Shown here piece after piece: positions 12,547 through 24,797 of a stretch of 64,000 bases of DNA. Each line of letters begins with the position of its first letter. Within the stretch, counting starts at the first letter, position 1. Source of the stretch: Bryopsis sp. KO-2023 (Eukaryota; Chlorophyta; Ulvophyceae; Bryopsidales; Bryopsidaceae); assembly GCA_030272585.1 (NCBI GenBank), contig BSYQ01000010.1, positions 1,302,001 to 1,366,000 of the forward strand. The letters run 5' to 3'. The notes below the pieces were generated by a model. The model was not told the DNA's origin and made no database searches. It worked only from the letters and a program-made list of their open reading frames with translations. The position numbers and the translations under genes are program-made.

Positions 12547-13844
12547 ATGGCGGAAAGCAGGGTGGGGCTGAAAATGGACGTTTTGTGTTGGGATTGCTCC
12601 ACACTGCTGAGTGCGATGGATAGTGACCTGGTCGTTTTTTTCCCCCTGTCCTCAGAATATCAAGCTGAAGTCTTCTGACAATGAGTGTTTCGAAGTGCCG
12701 GAAGCAGTGGCAATCAAGAGCGAAACGATCAAGAACATGATCGAAGGTGAGGGGGTTTCGACGATCTTTTCGTTTCTCTTTTTCCCCGGGAATGCAGAAA
12801 AGGATGTTCGGTTGGGGTTACGCTTCCGTGTGTGTTTCGGAGTTTAGCTGCGTGTACTCCTCAGAGACTGTTTACGTTTTGGGGGTGTCGTTTGAAAGCT
12901 CCTTTTAGCTCCTGGGTGGGATGCCAGGACATTATTTTCAACAACATTTTTTTTTTTTCTGCATGAGCACCTCTCCCTCATAATTCGAGGCAAGTGATTC
13001 CCTGGGTGAAATTTTTGTGATGTGCCTGGTGCAGATATCCAGGAAGTGGAGAACCACCCTGTTCCCTTACCCAACGTCAAGAGTCCGATCTTGAGTAAAG
13101 TGATCGAGTATTGCAAGTATCATGTGGAGGCTCAAGAGAAGGACGAAAACGACAAACCCAAGAAGGGAGAGGAGGAAGTCAAGGGCTGGGACCAAGAGTA
13201 CATGAAGGTCGACCTGAACACCCTCTACGAACTCATCTTGGTGAGCTACGACATTTTATCAAACTTGATTGTATCGTGAATTTGGTTATCTTGTTTGTTC
13301 CCTGCTGATATTGACTTGGGGGTGGTGGTGGATGGATTTTTAATTTTGTCAATGTTGTGCTCAGGCTGCAAATTACCTAAACATTAAGGACTTGCTGGAT
13401 CTCTGCTGCCAGACAGTGGCCAACATGATTAGAGGTAAAGGAATCGTTGGGTTTTTTAAGAATCTCTGTTGCTACCCTGATGCTGTTTTGGCTGGAATGA
13501 GAATACTTATGTTGCACATTTTTGGAAACTCTTTTTGAGTCGGTGGTGTGGTTTTTTTCTTGGGAATTGCAGGGAGAACACCAGAGGAGATCAGAAAGTT
13601 GTTCAATATCAAGGTAAGCTACTCAAAGAATTTGGACTTGAAAAATACAGCAGGGTTGCTCAGTTCTTTCTTATTGTCATGATCAATTCCTGCCTCTATT
13701 TTTGAGAAAAATGAAACTGTTGTTTTACGATTTGGTCGTGTGTGAAGTAAACCTGCCTGTTTTTTTTTTTTCTGTGCTCAGAATGATTTCACTCCAGAAG
13801 AGGAAGAGGAGGTTCGCCGTGAAAACCAGTGGGCCTTCGATTAA
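12547..13844 (+). CDS. SKP1: SKP1, SCF ubiquitin-ligase adaptor
   Basis: Six exons: 12547-12561 (MAESR only), 12656-12746, 13035-13240, 13365-13434, 13573-13613 and 13782-13844. All phases agree and give about 162 residues, near the 163 of human SKP1. The BTB/POZ-like half has [14 protein letters not shown] and [18 protein letters not shown]. The SKP1 dimerisation half has [38 protein letters not shown] and [12 protein letters not shown], ending ENQWAFD as in plant and algal SKP1. It links F-box proteins to cullin-1 in the nucleus and cytosol. The acidic linker ([15 protein letters not shown]) falls where SKP1 lengths usually vary. The 15-base coding first exon rests on a clean acceptor (CTCAG) and phase. 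Confidence 0.95.
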
Positions 13845-16352
13845 ATTACCTTGTAGTCACATGATTGCAGATATTTTTGCTCCTGTTGGAGAGGGGGATT
13901 AGGGACGCTCTTGAAAAGAAAAAAAACCAGTCGAACCAGATATTCCTTCCCTGTGAACAAACGTGGCATGGCTTTAAATTGGTCTGAAGAGCTGTTCCGG
14001 GTAGTTGGGCAAATCCACAACTGCTGAAAAAGGGATAGGTGACTGGTGCAATGAGAGCTTGGGTTAGTTTGGGGTGGGAGTGGGATTGAAAGAAAGAGTT
14101 TGTGAGTTGTCTGATTGGGGGTTTGGGGGGGGCAAGGGGGATTGGTCTCTGTACTATTTGACTTGTGGAATTCGAGGATTGTCTGAGCTTGACCGTGTCA
14201 GCAGTGTCGAAAAAAACATGAAGGCTGGGGTTGAAAATTGCCTGTTTGTGGCGCTGTTGTCTTTGAACATGCGCCAGAGGTTGGGTTGAGATATATTGAA
14301 GGGAGGGAAATATCCTCCATAAGGCGATGGGGTTCGGAAACTTGTGTGGAATGCGAGGGTTCTCTCAGAACCCTTGAAACCGTGTCGCACAGCGAGTTAT
14401 GAGAGAAGCTGAGAGAAGCGTCTTAACACGTCATAAGCGTTTTTCCATGCAGAACTCCATGAATATTGCTGATCTTGTATAGAGAGAGAGAGAGACACCA
14501 ATCATCTGATAAACCAGGGAATGTTTGGGGGGTTACTTGGTCTCTTACAACCCAAATTCCTGAAATGCCACCATGACCCTGGTGTCATGTTCATGAGTAT
14601 GCTCCTTTTTTCACCATCAAATGTGTTCTCTTTTTAAGAACTTGTTTGAACTTGCCCCATATCATTTTTTGTCCCAGACAAAAATGACAAGCGTTGGCTG
14701 TTTTGTTTCCGAATCAACTAATCATGAAAAATCAATCTTTTTAAAAGAGAGTTTGTGGAAAATCCTTTCTTCCTCAGCCCGTCAAAACCGCCACTTCCAC
14801 AAGACATGCTATTCCAAAAAATCCATATTATTCGTATATAGATATCTCTTTCGATTCAGAACAACAGGTCATGATACGTCGCCCCCCACCCCCCCTTCCT
14901 TCTTGATAATCAGACAGTCTCCCTGTGGCCATTTTTTTTATTGAGAAGAAAAAACAAGCCCCACACAAAACAAGTTATTTTCAATAGTCTTGTATCCTTC
15001 AAATGAGAATTCAAGAGGAAAAAGTTCTTTCCCCAAAAGATAGCTGCCTTCTCACCCCCCTCTGGAGGAAATCCCCTTCATGTGAAAACCAAAAAAAAGC
15101 CAGCTTTCTCCCAAGAACAATTCCACTCACTTATGCTGCAATGTAAGAAGCTGTGTTTTTTAAATCAACAGCATCAGCAGGGTGACTGAAGTTTCAACAA
15201 TGTACAATTGAAATTGCCTAAGCTGTTGGAAAGGTCCCCCTGGTTCAGAAAAAGAAAAGGAAATTTGGAAAATTCGTGGCAATAATTTTTGTGACAGTGG
15301 CAAACCCATCTTTTTTTTCTTTCTTAAAATCAACCAAAAAACCTCCTCCCGGTTGTTGGAATGTTACAATGACCAACACTCCAAAACTGTGCAATGCGAT
15401 AATCATTACACCAGGGCTGACAAAATTATGACTTCCATTCTCTCTATCTCATGACTAATCCCTGAACCTGGTTTTCTCTCCATATATTCTTGACAACCAA
15501 CTTTCAACTGAAATATGGCAGCAGAGTGACAAACCAGGTCAAAATGCGTTTTTTTCTCCGTCAATAATAATAATAATGTCATTGCAGTACTTATGTTTTG
15601 AATCTCCCTTTTTTTTTCTTGATGGGTAGGTATTTCTTTCAAAAAAAAAACAGAAAAAAACTAACCTACCCAGCTTGACAGTTCCCATTGCCGAATCTCC
15701 CACCCACTTGTCAAAGTTTCTAATTTTGGAATCTTAATCAACACCACTTGATTCGTAGTGTCCTATCAAAACATGAGTAATTCTACTTCCAAAACTAGAT
15801 ATATCAAACTTCGCACTTGCCACTTTCGTCTGGATTCAAAAATAAAATAAAATTCATTCAACAGCAATTTTTCTCCCACCGTGTTTTTGTGTTTGTTTTT
15901 TTCCATTGGTGACCCACTCAGGTATTTTATCTCAATCCAAAAAAAACAAAAAAAAACAGCAATAAATTTTTCTTTCTGCTTGATATTTTTTCCAAATATC
16001 AATGCAGATTAGAAACGTTTTTTTCTTTTTGGCAAGTTATTCCAGCAGCGAATCATAAATTTTTTGGAGGCTTTCCATTCCCCCCCCCCCCCCCCAAATT
16101 TAAAACAAAACCCACCAGATTTTTCCCAACACTCCCAACTAATAGACCAAATCCCCAATGCCATAAATTCTTATCCCAAAAGATAGGACCTTCGTGGAAA
16201 ACTCCCGCTTGTCCCCCCCCCCCCCCAAACAAAGGTCATACACAACCAAAGATGTATAAATGCTTAGATTATATCCACATACAACTCTACACCACCTCCT
16301 CTGAACCCACTCTCACCCTGGATGTCAAATTGAACCCTCCACAGCTAAAAAA
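13845..16352. other. Intergenic region between convergent SKP1 and ankyrin-PAN genes
   Basis: No coding exon supported. 13.85-14.6 kb is G/T-rich on + (SKP1 3' side). From about 14.62 kb the + strand turns A/C-rich, with C runs at 16080-16095 and 16213-16226, as expected for the 3' UTR of the minus-strand gene. An (AG)n tract lies near 14481-14493. Short frames here are shadows of low-complexity sequence. Confidence 0.55.
16080..16095. repeat. Poly-C tract (16 bases), G-run on the transcribed sense strand
   Basis: Sixteen consecutive C on +, followed by a second run of 14 at 16213-16226. On the sense strand of the minus gene these are G runs in its probable 3' UTR. Confidence 0.9.
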
Positions 16353-19300
16353 TTAACCACTCTTTGTCCCATCTCGACGCACCAAGCTTCTGATTCTGAT
16401 GGTGGCACTCTCATGGAGCTCCCGGCAGGCAAACGGCGATTCCTCCAAGGGAGGACTTGGGACATTTTGACGGTGAACCTCAGCAGGTGGGTTTGGTCTC
16501 GATGCCTCAGCAATGATTCCCGTTCGTGTTTCAGTGGGAGGAGTGATTTCAGGGAGAGATCGGCGGCGAGGCACATTGATGTGAAGGCCAGTGATTGTCC
16601 CTGGAGTCGGCGTCCGTCCACCAGACAGAGCATCTGTCGCTGAATGACAATCAAGCAATCATTTCTGCAACAGAATACCATTTCCATTCCAGAGCCACAG
16701 AGGGAAGCAACATCAAAATCCAGGGGGGGGGGGATGGGTGGGTTCATTTCCATTTTCCACTGCTTTATGTGCCGTACAAATGCTGACAAATTAAAAATGA
16801 TCTCTAATTCGAAAGCAATTGTTTCTGGCCTCCCCCCCCCCTCCCTGTCAAAAATATTCTAGAATGTAAGAAGAGGAAAGAAATTCTTCATGCAGTCGGA
16901 TACCAGGAGTTGGACTTCTTTGGTTTCTTTGCCTGTGCACCCGGATGCACACTATTTGCATGCTGATGAGCGCCGCCACCACCACCACAAGAGCAATCAC
17001 CCAGCCAATGTGGAGGTAAGCTCCTCGCACTCGCAAGAAACCTGATCTTTTCGAATCATCACCCCTTGTTGGAGGCTCTGGTGGTGTAGGTGGCAGGGAC
17101 GTCTCCCCAACCTATCCAGGAAAATATCCAAATCAGCACAGAGGTTAAATCTCTTACAGCGACAGTGGAGTACTGCCAAAATCTTGCATCTCTTTGTATA
17201 AATTCTGCAGTGCAGCAGGTGTTTTCACTCTTGCAATGACGGATCCTCTCATTAGCACAGGGAATCAAGTTGCAACAAGTCCTTCACATGAAGGGTTTCT
17301 TGTTTTAGATAATTCTGGAAATAGAAAATGAGACGAAAAATAACACATACCTTCATCAACAGATATCCCTCTGGGTCGATAACCTCACTGACACTGCATT
17401 TTTCTCGAACCTCACAAACGCGTTCCTCAGAGTAAGTGAAACCTACACACCCTTCTCCCTGTTCCCTGCAAGCATCCGCACATTCCTGGAGAGATTTTAC
17501 ATCCCTCAAAAGGGACTTTTCGGATTCCACGCATTGCCCCTTGACACGCTGATATCCGTTCGGCAGCTTATCGTAAATCAGATAGAAAGGGTTGGTGATA
17601 TCAGGGTCATTGCAGGATTCGTGCTTAAGGAAGCAAAACTCTCCTTTGTGATGTACAAAGGCCACACAGCGGACATGATCGTTGCAAGCTTTTGCACAAT
17701 CCTCCAGAGAGAGTTTTTTGCCATGGCGGTCCGAGGAATTCAGGTTGTTGGCTTCACAGTTACCCCCCCTCACCAAGGCAAACCCATCTGGCACCTGATG
17801 TTTCGAAAAAAAATAAATAAGGGGGAAACAAAAAAAAACGGTCTGTGCAACTTCGAGTGTTCAGAAATGTTCGAAACAAGAAACAGGCAACCACAGATAT
17901 TTGTAGGAAATGCATTCACCCACTGACAGCATGTTGAAATTCCATATTCTTTTGCATTTTTTTGGTTTTTTTCTTGTGTTTATTCACACCAACTCACTGG
18001 GTCTCTTGTTAGTGACTGATAAATGGATCGATGAATATCTGAATCCAGGCTAGCATCGTTTCTTCCAATTGTGTGCACAGGTTTGTGCAGAAAAGCATCT
18101 TGTGCATTTCTGTCAGCTCCAAATCTCAACAGAATTTCAACCATCCCCTCATTTCCCTCCGCCGCCGCCTGATGCAATGGAGTCCATTTGTTTCTATCCA
18201 CAGTATTCGGGTCCGCTCCATTTTCCAACAGCAAACTGGCACATTCTTCACAGTTTCTATGCACCGCTAATGTCAAGGGAACGACTCCATCTTTCGATGC
18301 CCTGATATATTTCAGAAGCAGCCAAAAAACACACAAAACAAATTATATTGGTACAGTTGTGGGGGACTGTGAAGATTCACCTGTCAACAACGTATGATTT
18401 CTCATACCTCGTCGTGTTCATATTTGCAGCCGAGAAAGTACTCACTGATTCGGATTTGCTCCTGCCGCTAGTAGATCCTCCATAATTTCAACATCCCCAT
18501 TAAAAGTCGCTACCCACAGGGGGGACTGCCCCCTTTTGGCTGTTGCCAAGTCAACATCTGCCTCGGAGTCCATCAGAAATTTTGAAACTTCCGCAAAGGA
18601 GTTGTGGACAGCAGCCATGAGTGCCGTGTATCCATTGCGGTCTTGCAAATCGCTGGTTGCATTTTTTCCGACCAGATATTCCACCATTTCCAGATCCCCG
18701 AAGTAAGCAGCCCTCCAGAGTGCTGTCCGGCCTGTGCGATGTTCACAATGCAAAATCCCACTACAGCTTCATATATCAGTGAAAAAAATGGGCTAAAAGG
18801 CTCAACAGGCTCGTGGCTTCACATATTTTTCAAGTAAAAATTCGGCAAACTAACCTTGCACCCCTTATTAATCTTGAAAGTCAAAGCACACACACCAAAA
18901 GCCAATGAAAGTTATTCCGAAAGGTTATTCACCCTTATCATTCACAGCATCAATATTAGCTCCATGCTTTAGCAAATCTTTTGCCGCCGCTAAGCTCCCT
19001 CCAGTGGCAGCAACCATCAGTGGTGTGATTCCGGTTCCCCTCTTGGTTTCCTTCTCTACATCCGCCCCCGCCTCCACGAGCTCCGCAATTAAATCCAAAT
19101 GCTCCCCTTGAACTGCAAAACTGAGGGGTGTCGTCCCCCCTTCTCCCACATATTCATCCACTAGTCCATCCTGTATGGCCTCCTTGATAATTTTTCGTTC
19201 GTTTTCTCCACCCTAAAAACAGGGAGCATAGACTCATCTTAATTTTGCTTTTTCCACCCTCACCTGGCCTGCCTTGATGCTGCATGTCACCTCAAGCATC

Positions 19301-19890
19301 CTAACATTGACTTGCACGCAACGGACCATCAGGCATTTAATCAATTATATTCCTAAAGGGAAACTCTTCAGAGCACGTCTTGATGAGGAAACTGGTGTCA
19401 AATTCACGTCCCCATCTCCCCAGTGAAGTAACGTTGGGTCACCTTTATCATTTGCAGCAGTTTTCGGTTAAACCGTGGCTGGCCCTCTAACTCCATTTTT
19501 CCTTCACCTACATCATCCAGTGCAATTTCCTGAACCAGTTGTATTTGTGTCCAAACCCATTTTCCTTCAACATTTTGTGTTCAACTGCATTCACAGTTGA
19601 CATTTGGCACCACACAATTAACTGGTGCCAAGTAGCACTGCTCAATTATTCATGCCAATGATCGTGTCAAATCAGCGCGACCATATTTGCAGGAATCTGC
19701 GCGATTTGAGAAATGTCGATCATGGCCCTACGCCACACAGCCAGCCGCCAAGCCACCTCAAAGGGGATCGCTTTCGAGAGACCGATCCTGTACCTTCAGT
19801 GCCGCTCCACAACCCGTTTACGATCATGGTCGCCATGAGGACCGCCGCAATGCCCCAGATCATTCTTTTCCTTTTGGTGGCGGTTCGCAT
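16353..19890 (-). CDS. Membrane protein with ankyrin repeats and two PAN/apple domains
   Basis: Minus-strand gene. Exons with matching phases are 19890-19732, 19529-19443, 19212-18933, 18731-18446, 18301-17998 and 17794-17351. Further exons at about 17270-17110, 17107-16890 and 16633-16353 have less certain borders. The start MRTATKRKRMIWG leads into a hydrophobic segment (residues about 10-28: signal peptide or anchor). About seven ankyrin repeats follow (for example GITPLMVAATGGSLAAAKDL and DRNKWTPLHQAAAEGNEGM). Then come two PAN/apple domains with paired cysteines (FALVRGGNC to FLKHESC; GYQRVKGQC to CEVREKC), a Cys-rich piece, a Pro-rich stalk (ETSLPPTPPEPPTRGDD), a transmembrane helix (GWVIALVVVVAALISMQIVC) and a Pro/Arg-rich tail of about 100 residues (VPRRRSLPEITPPTETRTG). 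PAN domains bind protein or carbohydrate outside the cell, so a receptor-like or wall/matrix role is plausible but inferred. Confidence 0.75.
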
Positions 19891-20806
19891 CGTGATTGAT
19901 TTCTTCTCGTTGCTGCTGCCTCTGCGTTTTACCACTTCCAGCAAGGTCACCTCTCCCAAAACTCTAGAGCTCTACTCGCTTCCTGGTTGAGGAGAATTTC
20001 ATTTTCGATTGCTGCCATCCCAGACATGTTCGTGTGCAAGGTCGCATCGCTTTCCATATAACGCTCCAAGTCCGACTCAACCAAGATGAGGCGGCAGACG
20101 GCTTTTCCTTCTGGACTTCTTTATTCGTGGCTTTTGGAGAGAATACAAGTCCTCCACATCCGTCGAGTGCAGCAGCCAACTCCTGGATAGGGAGGTGGAT
20201 GGAGGGCCCCAGGCCCTTGGTACGTTGTTAAACGATGCAAGCACACAGGCGCCGTCACCAGGCCAAGAGTTGTACTAGTTCAATTTGATGTTTGTTTTTG
20301 TTTGTACTAGTTTCGTGGGTGATGATTTAGAGGGACGTAACATGAACACACTTTCACAAACTTGGGACAGATTTTTTGGAGAAAGGCTGTGGCGACTTCG
20401 TGAAACCGTGTGCACGTAAGACGTCTTGGCTGAAGATGCCAGAAGTCGTCAAGAACTCTTTGAAACGACCAAGTACAGCAGGGAACATTTTGTCAAAATG
20501 GACAACCCAGAAAATATTTAAAAATTCCCCAGCACTTTCTTCTGTCCAGGATCATTCAGACTAAAACACACTTTGTTTGTATACCCCATCTTTGTGCAGT
20601 GTTACAAGCATTGGCTGCTTGTTTTCAACATATCCAGAGTAAAACTGAAAAAAGCCTTCACAAAAAAACTACTTTCACCCCACAAAAAACACAGAACACG
20701 GCCAACCCAAAATTCCACCAAATGTGATCAAAACGACCCCGTCCACGCTGTCGACGCCTTTCCCAGTCTTTTTCTCATGCGAAAATTTTGGAACTGGCGT
20801 GGTCCC
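19891..20806. other. Ankyrin-PAN gene promoter and Costars 3' region
   Basis: CpG is moderately high to about 20.2 kb, consistent with the promoter and 5' UTR of the minus-strand ankyrin-PAN gene. 20.25-20.8 kb is A/C-rich and should be the Costars 3' UTR. Two copies of GTACTAGTT lie near 20269 and 20305. No exon supported. Confidence 0.45.
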
Positions 20807-21073
20807 TCAATTGGACGCCGGCGGAATCTCCTTACTCAACAAGACAATGTCGGCATCATCGTGAACTCCTTGCAGCAACAGCTGGCCTTCGTATTGAACG
20901 ATTTTCCTCTTCTTGGCAGCGCGAAGCGTGCCTACCAGTGCTTCGAAGAGATTTGCACATCGGTCGTCATGGAACAGAACCCCGAATTTCACAGCAACGT
21001 CGCCATTTTCGTTTTTAGATCCCAAGCGAGTGATTTCCTCCACCAGCAAGCCGACCTCCTTGTCGACGTCCAT
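20807..21073 (-). CDS. ABRACL: Costars family protein (ABRACL-like)
   Basis: Single-exon gene of 88 residues starting ATG at 21073. The sequence has the full-length Costars signature: MDVDKEVGLLVEEITRLGSK, VKFGVLFHDDRCANLFEALV, GTLRAAKKRKIV and LLLQGVHDDADIVLL. Human ABRACL is 81 residues and near-identical at these blocks. Costars proteins regulate actin dynamics and cell migration in Dictyostelium and animals. Plants and algae keep a copy of unclear role. It is one of the few intronless genes in the window. The short C-terminal extension KEIPPASN is not in the animal protein. Confidence 0.95.
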   Translation of the reverse strand: MDVDKEVGLLVEEITRLGSKNENGDVAVKFGVLFHDDRCANLFEALVGTLRAAKKRKIVQYEGQLLLQGVHDDADIVLLSKEIPPASN

Positions 21074-21670
21074 GGCGTAATATCACGAAAGCTTCTCTCT
21101 TGATGGGCCGAACAGGAAACCGGGAGCTCTTGACCGGCAGTCTTTCTTATCTCTCTTCCGAACTGCAGTTTGCAGAGTACCAGTTTGATCGCTGTACTTC
21201 CTTTCGCACGCCGGGACATCGGATTACGTAATACATATTCATTGTGATCACAGAGGAAAAAAAACCTTGGAGCCGTGCCAAGGGTGGCAAGGGATGACAG
21301 GTGGTTCAGTACGTTGGCTTGTGCAAATCAAATCAAATCAAATCAAATCATGACTACACACTTGTGCAAGGAAATACACCTTCTGTTAGTTCTCCATTGC
21401 AAAAACGAATTTTCACCGCAGGAGTCCCAAAAGTTCCTTGAAGGAGTGCAACACATAATCACTTACAGAGAATTCAAGGACATGACCCACAATTTCCTGA
21501 CCCCCCCTCCACTGTATCAATATTTCTTTTTGCATGCACACTCACAGCTACAGATATGCCTTGTCAACTAAATTCTACCTAACTTAGGCAAGTATTTATT
21601 AACCCTATTACTAAATGAATCCCAACAGACCTGACAAAGCCCCCCCCCCAAAAAAAAAAAAAAAACGGAA
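21074..21670. other. Costars promoter and cupin gene 3' region
   Basis: Immediately upstream of the Costars start the sequence is CpG-containing promoter-like DNA. 21.35-21.67 kb is A/C-rich with C and A runs, consistent with the 3' UTR of the minus-strand cupin gene. A CAAAT pentanucleotide repeat sits in the middle. Confidence 0.45.
21324..21350. repeat. CAAAT pentanucleotide microsatellite
   Basis: Five tandem CAAAT units between the Costars and cupin genes. Confidence 0.9.
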
Positions 21671-24133
21671 TCATATCCACCTCCATGTCAATGAAATCGA
21701 CGTTGAAAGGGTGTCCGTGTAATGTGGGTCATCTTTCTGAAAAAGGAGTAAATCTCCAGGATTTATTATGGCCAGTTTGCCATGCACATTCTTGAATGCT
21801 GGAAATTTTGAATAGTCTGGATCCACAGGGTCGACTTGGCCCCTTCTGGCCAAAAGATGGTTTGCAGGATACGGGTAAATAGATTTGATGTCGCCTCGAT
21901 TGTACAGCACCATTCGCTTGACACCATACACCTGCAAATTAGATTACAGATATATCAGAATTCTTGATGGATTCGTTACATGCATCTCGTGCTATTCTTG
22001 CCCCCATCAAATCTTGATGGGCAGGTGGGGCTCGAAAAGGTGGTTTTCAGGAAACTTGGTTTATTGTTGCTGGAGTGGTGGGCCGATCTCACCCACAGTG
22101 GACAGGCTCGTTATGGCTTTCAGCTTCACAGCTATATTTTTGAAAATAAAAAAAGACAACTTGATGGGGGAGAAAAATAAACACAAGCTTGAAAAAATCT
22201 ACCTGGATGAAGAGGCTGGTCAGCCTATCGTAGTGTAATGGAGAGACGGCACCCTTTGGACTTACCCACACGCGGGGGGGGTTCATAAAAACATCCGCTG
22301 AACCATGGATACAAAGCAACACCAAATCAGCAAAACTCTTGAAAAGCACTTTTCACCCCATACAAAACATCAATCCCGCCCCAAATACCTCAAACTCTGG
22401 TTCACCCCACTCATTTTGCACAGTGGATCTTGCTGCGTGAGGCTTTCCACATTGTTTGCAGAACAAAAGGCAAGCCAACCCATACTCAATCTATCACCTA
22501 TGGTGCTGTTGCCCTACCTTCGTGAACTCTGGATTTATCCATGCATCTGAAAACACCGGAGTCCAGGTCGAGTCTTCTCCGCATTTCTGGGGTGAGATCG
22601 AATCGAAAGTAGTAGTGCTCCGAGTCCTCATAAAACATGTTGGGAAACGGCGAATCTTTCTGCATACGCAAAACTGCCTCTTTGGAGCTCATTTTGGTGG
22701 TGGTCACAGGGAGCGTCTTGACATCCACCTCGTTCATCAGCTTTTTCAGCTTTGCCTCATGTGCGTAATAAAACTTCATGCCTGGTGCAGCCCAAGCCTG
22801 AGCAATAACATCCAGACTGTCAGGGGAGCCCTCATAGCTAGTCCCGTCTCCTAAAGAAAATCTTTTCAAAGAACACGAAAGAGCATTCAACCAACCCTTC
22901 ATGGATAAAGATTTCCAGACTTTAACCTACCTGACATTTCCAAAGGACATCAGATTCTACAGGCACCTTTCACCAATCATAGCAGATCCAAAAAAATCTG
23001 CTTTAGAGTGGCAATTTGCATTTTTCCCCCCAGAAGCTGCTTGCAAGCCCCCTTCCCCACAACGTGCGAATTTCACAGAAAGTTCCAGAAATGCTCCAGA
23101 AATCAACCCTCCCTGATCTCAATCAGATGCAAAATTTCCCTTTATCTCACATCGACTGGAATATCTTGGTCAGCAATGAAGCTCAGATTCCATTCCTTCA
23201 GAATATCCCAATTGACGGCGTTTCGAATAAGCAGCGGTTCAGCAGCTGCATTTTTTTCAGTGTATGGACTTATAAGCGAACAAATCTCTGAAGCCTTGGA
23301 TGCATCCCATTCCACCTCTCGGACATTTCCATCTATCCTAATAAACTGGCATTGATGTCCTTCAGTCCCAATCCAAAAAATAATAAATAATAATAATAAT
23401 AATAATAATAACGATAACAATTAAATTACAAAGGAATGTGCATCTGAATCCATTCTGAAGAGCTCATTTAGACATTCCCTAAAGAAGGGGCGGGGAAAGG
23501 AGAGGTACAGAAATGGGTATGCCATCGAAAAACAAAGTAACAGCATTTCAAGGTTGAAAAAAATAATGAATCAAGGCCACTAATATGTTTTCTCTTCATT
23601 TTCCACATATCTTGACTTTCGATCAAGAAAGAAGAAACTGGATGGGCCCCCCCAAAAAAAAGAAAAAAGAAAAGAAAACCTCTGGTGAATTTGTCAGCCT
23701 CACCCATGCAACACATCAAGAGGTTCTTCTTCATAGACACCCAAGTCCAAGTCTGCAACATCAAAGAAACGCATCCACACTCAGATTTACACAAATTTCA
23801 AACCCCAGAACAACCAAAAAAATATAAATTTATTTTAAAAAAACTCTTCTTTGAAGGAAAGTCACTGTTATACACCGATTCCTCCCAATATATCCCATTC
23901 TCCAATCCAGCACCAATACTTCAAAACGTAGTTCCATGGTCGTTTTTCAACCCCCACATTCCACTGCAATGTTCTTGTGATGATTTTAATGTTTCTCATT
24001 TCCACACACCTGGCACCCCATTGACCGTCTGATGAGATGTGTAGTAGCGATTCAGCCAAATCCAAATCACGAAGATGTGTACTATTGCACCACCGCCCAG
24101 CACCAATCTAAGCTTTGATATGGAAGCTGCCAT
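21671..24133 (-). CDS. Membrane-anchored cupin-8 / JmjC-like protein
   Basis: Minus-strand gene. Exon 1 (24133-24010) encodes MAASISKLRLVLGG then a hydrophobic helix (AIVHIFVIWIWL), a type II signal anchor. It joins in phase to about 23756-23705 (DLDLGVYEEEPLDVLHG) and about 23330-23157 (AAEPLLIRNAVNWDILKEW), the usual opening of a cupin-8 domain. Later exons cover GSPDSLDVIAQAW to FRCMDKSRVHEG (about 22860-22545), VWVSPKGAVSPLHYDRLTS (about 22300-22207) and YGVKRMVLYNRGD to the stop (about 21931-21671). Metal ligands are visible as HYD in SPLHYD and the late His in DDPHYTDTL, within PGDLLLFQ. The family contains Fe(II)/2-oxoglutarate hydroxylases of proteins or tRNA. The membrane anchor suggests an ER/Golgi-lumenal substrate, which is inferred. 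At least one small exon between 23157 and 22860 was not resolved. Confidence 0.75.
23370..23411. repeat. AAT trinucleotide microsatellite upstream of a cupin exon
   Basis: About ten AAT/ATA units, read as TTA/TTAT on the sense strand. It lies within the intron just upstream of the exon beginning near 23330, and explains the Leu-rich frame seen on the minus strand. Confidence 0.85.
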
Positions 24134-24797
24134 CGCTACAAGATGGCATGCACCCTCCCAAAAAAAATCTCCACCAAGGATAATGGCCTCTCCTGAATAT
24201 CAGGAAAACAAAAAAAATACTCAAAAAAAATAACAACAATAATAATGATGACCACCAGGGCTGCAGATGCAACTCTGAAGACTGTCGCCACCTTACTCTT
24301 TCTTCCGTAACCGAGACCAAATCCGTCAAGACAAGACATACAGCATCTCCAAAAAGGTGTGCGGATTGTGGAAATACCAGTAACGCACCTCAAAGAAACA
24401 AGAGAATTCTTGGTTCCTACAAGAAATCCAGTTCCAGGCGAAAGGCGACCTCCACGGAAAGTCCCCAGTACAGCAGCCCCGCTAAGGTATGCAAAACCTT
24501 CTTTTGTGCAAGCGATAAGGTTTTGGAGAAAATCCAAGGTTCTACTGCCCGGTACGCTACAGTGGATGTACATGTCACATGTCAGACCCGTGTGCATTTC
24601 CTACGATTCCAAGTTTCTGTCCTCTCCGGGTCGCAGGATGATCAACAAAGCGTCGAACCCACCTCACTCGGGCGGACCCGCGACCCCTTGAGTATGCGAC
24701 AGCCGCCATGGCTTCGACGTCCAGGGTTTGATCGTGTGGATCGAAGGATTTGAGGCGAGAAACGTGCTTTTAGGCCAGCGCAGGGGTGGAGTGAGCG
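24134..24797. promoter_or_regulatory. Divergent promoter region cupin gene / CPAP
   Basis: 664 bases between two divergent starts. The right part (24.64-24.8 kb) is CpG-rich like the CPAP first exon. Frames in both directions here, including a minus-strand one with a poly-Ile stretch from ATT repeats, look non-coding. Confidence 0.5.

Noticed and set aside
12112-12602. Minus-strand frames next to SKP1 (one reading VAERNNIDFDACCQMEQ, one [15 protein letters not shown])
   Set aside because: The first has no ATG and no matching partner exon. The second overlaps the SKP1 start through the CCATGG palindrome. Neither resembles a known protein.
24136-24597. Minus-strand frame of 153 residues with a strongly hydrophobic stretch
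   Set aside because: The hydrophobic run comes from an ATT-type repeat (poly-Ile). The frame overlaps the start of the cupin gene and has no motif.
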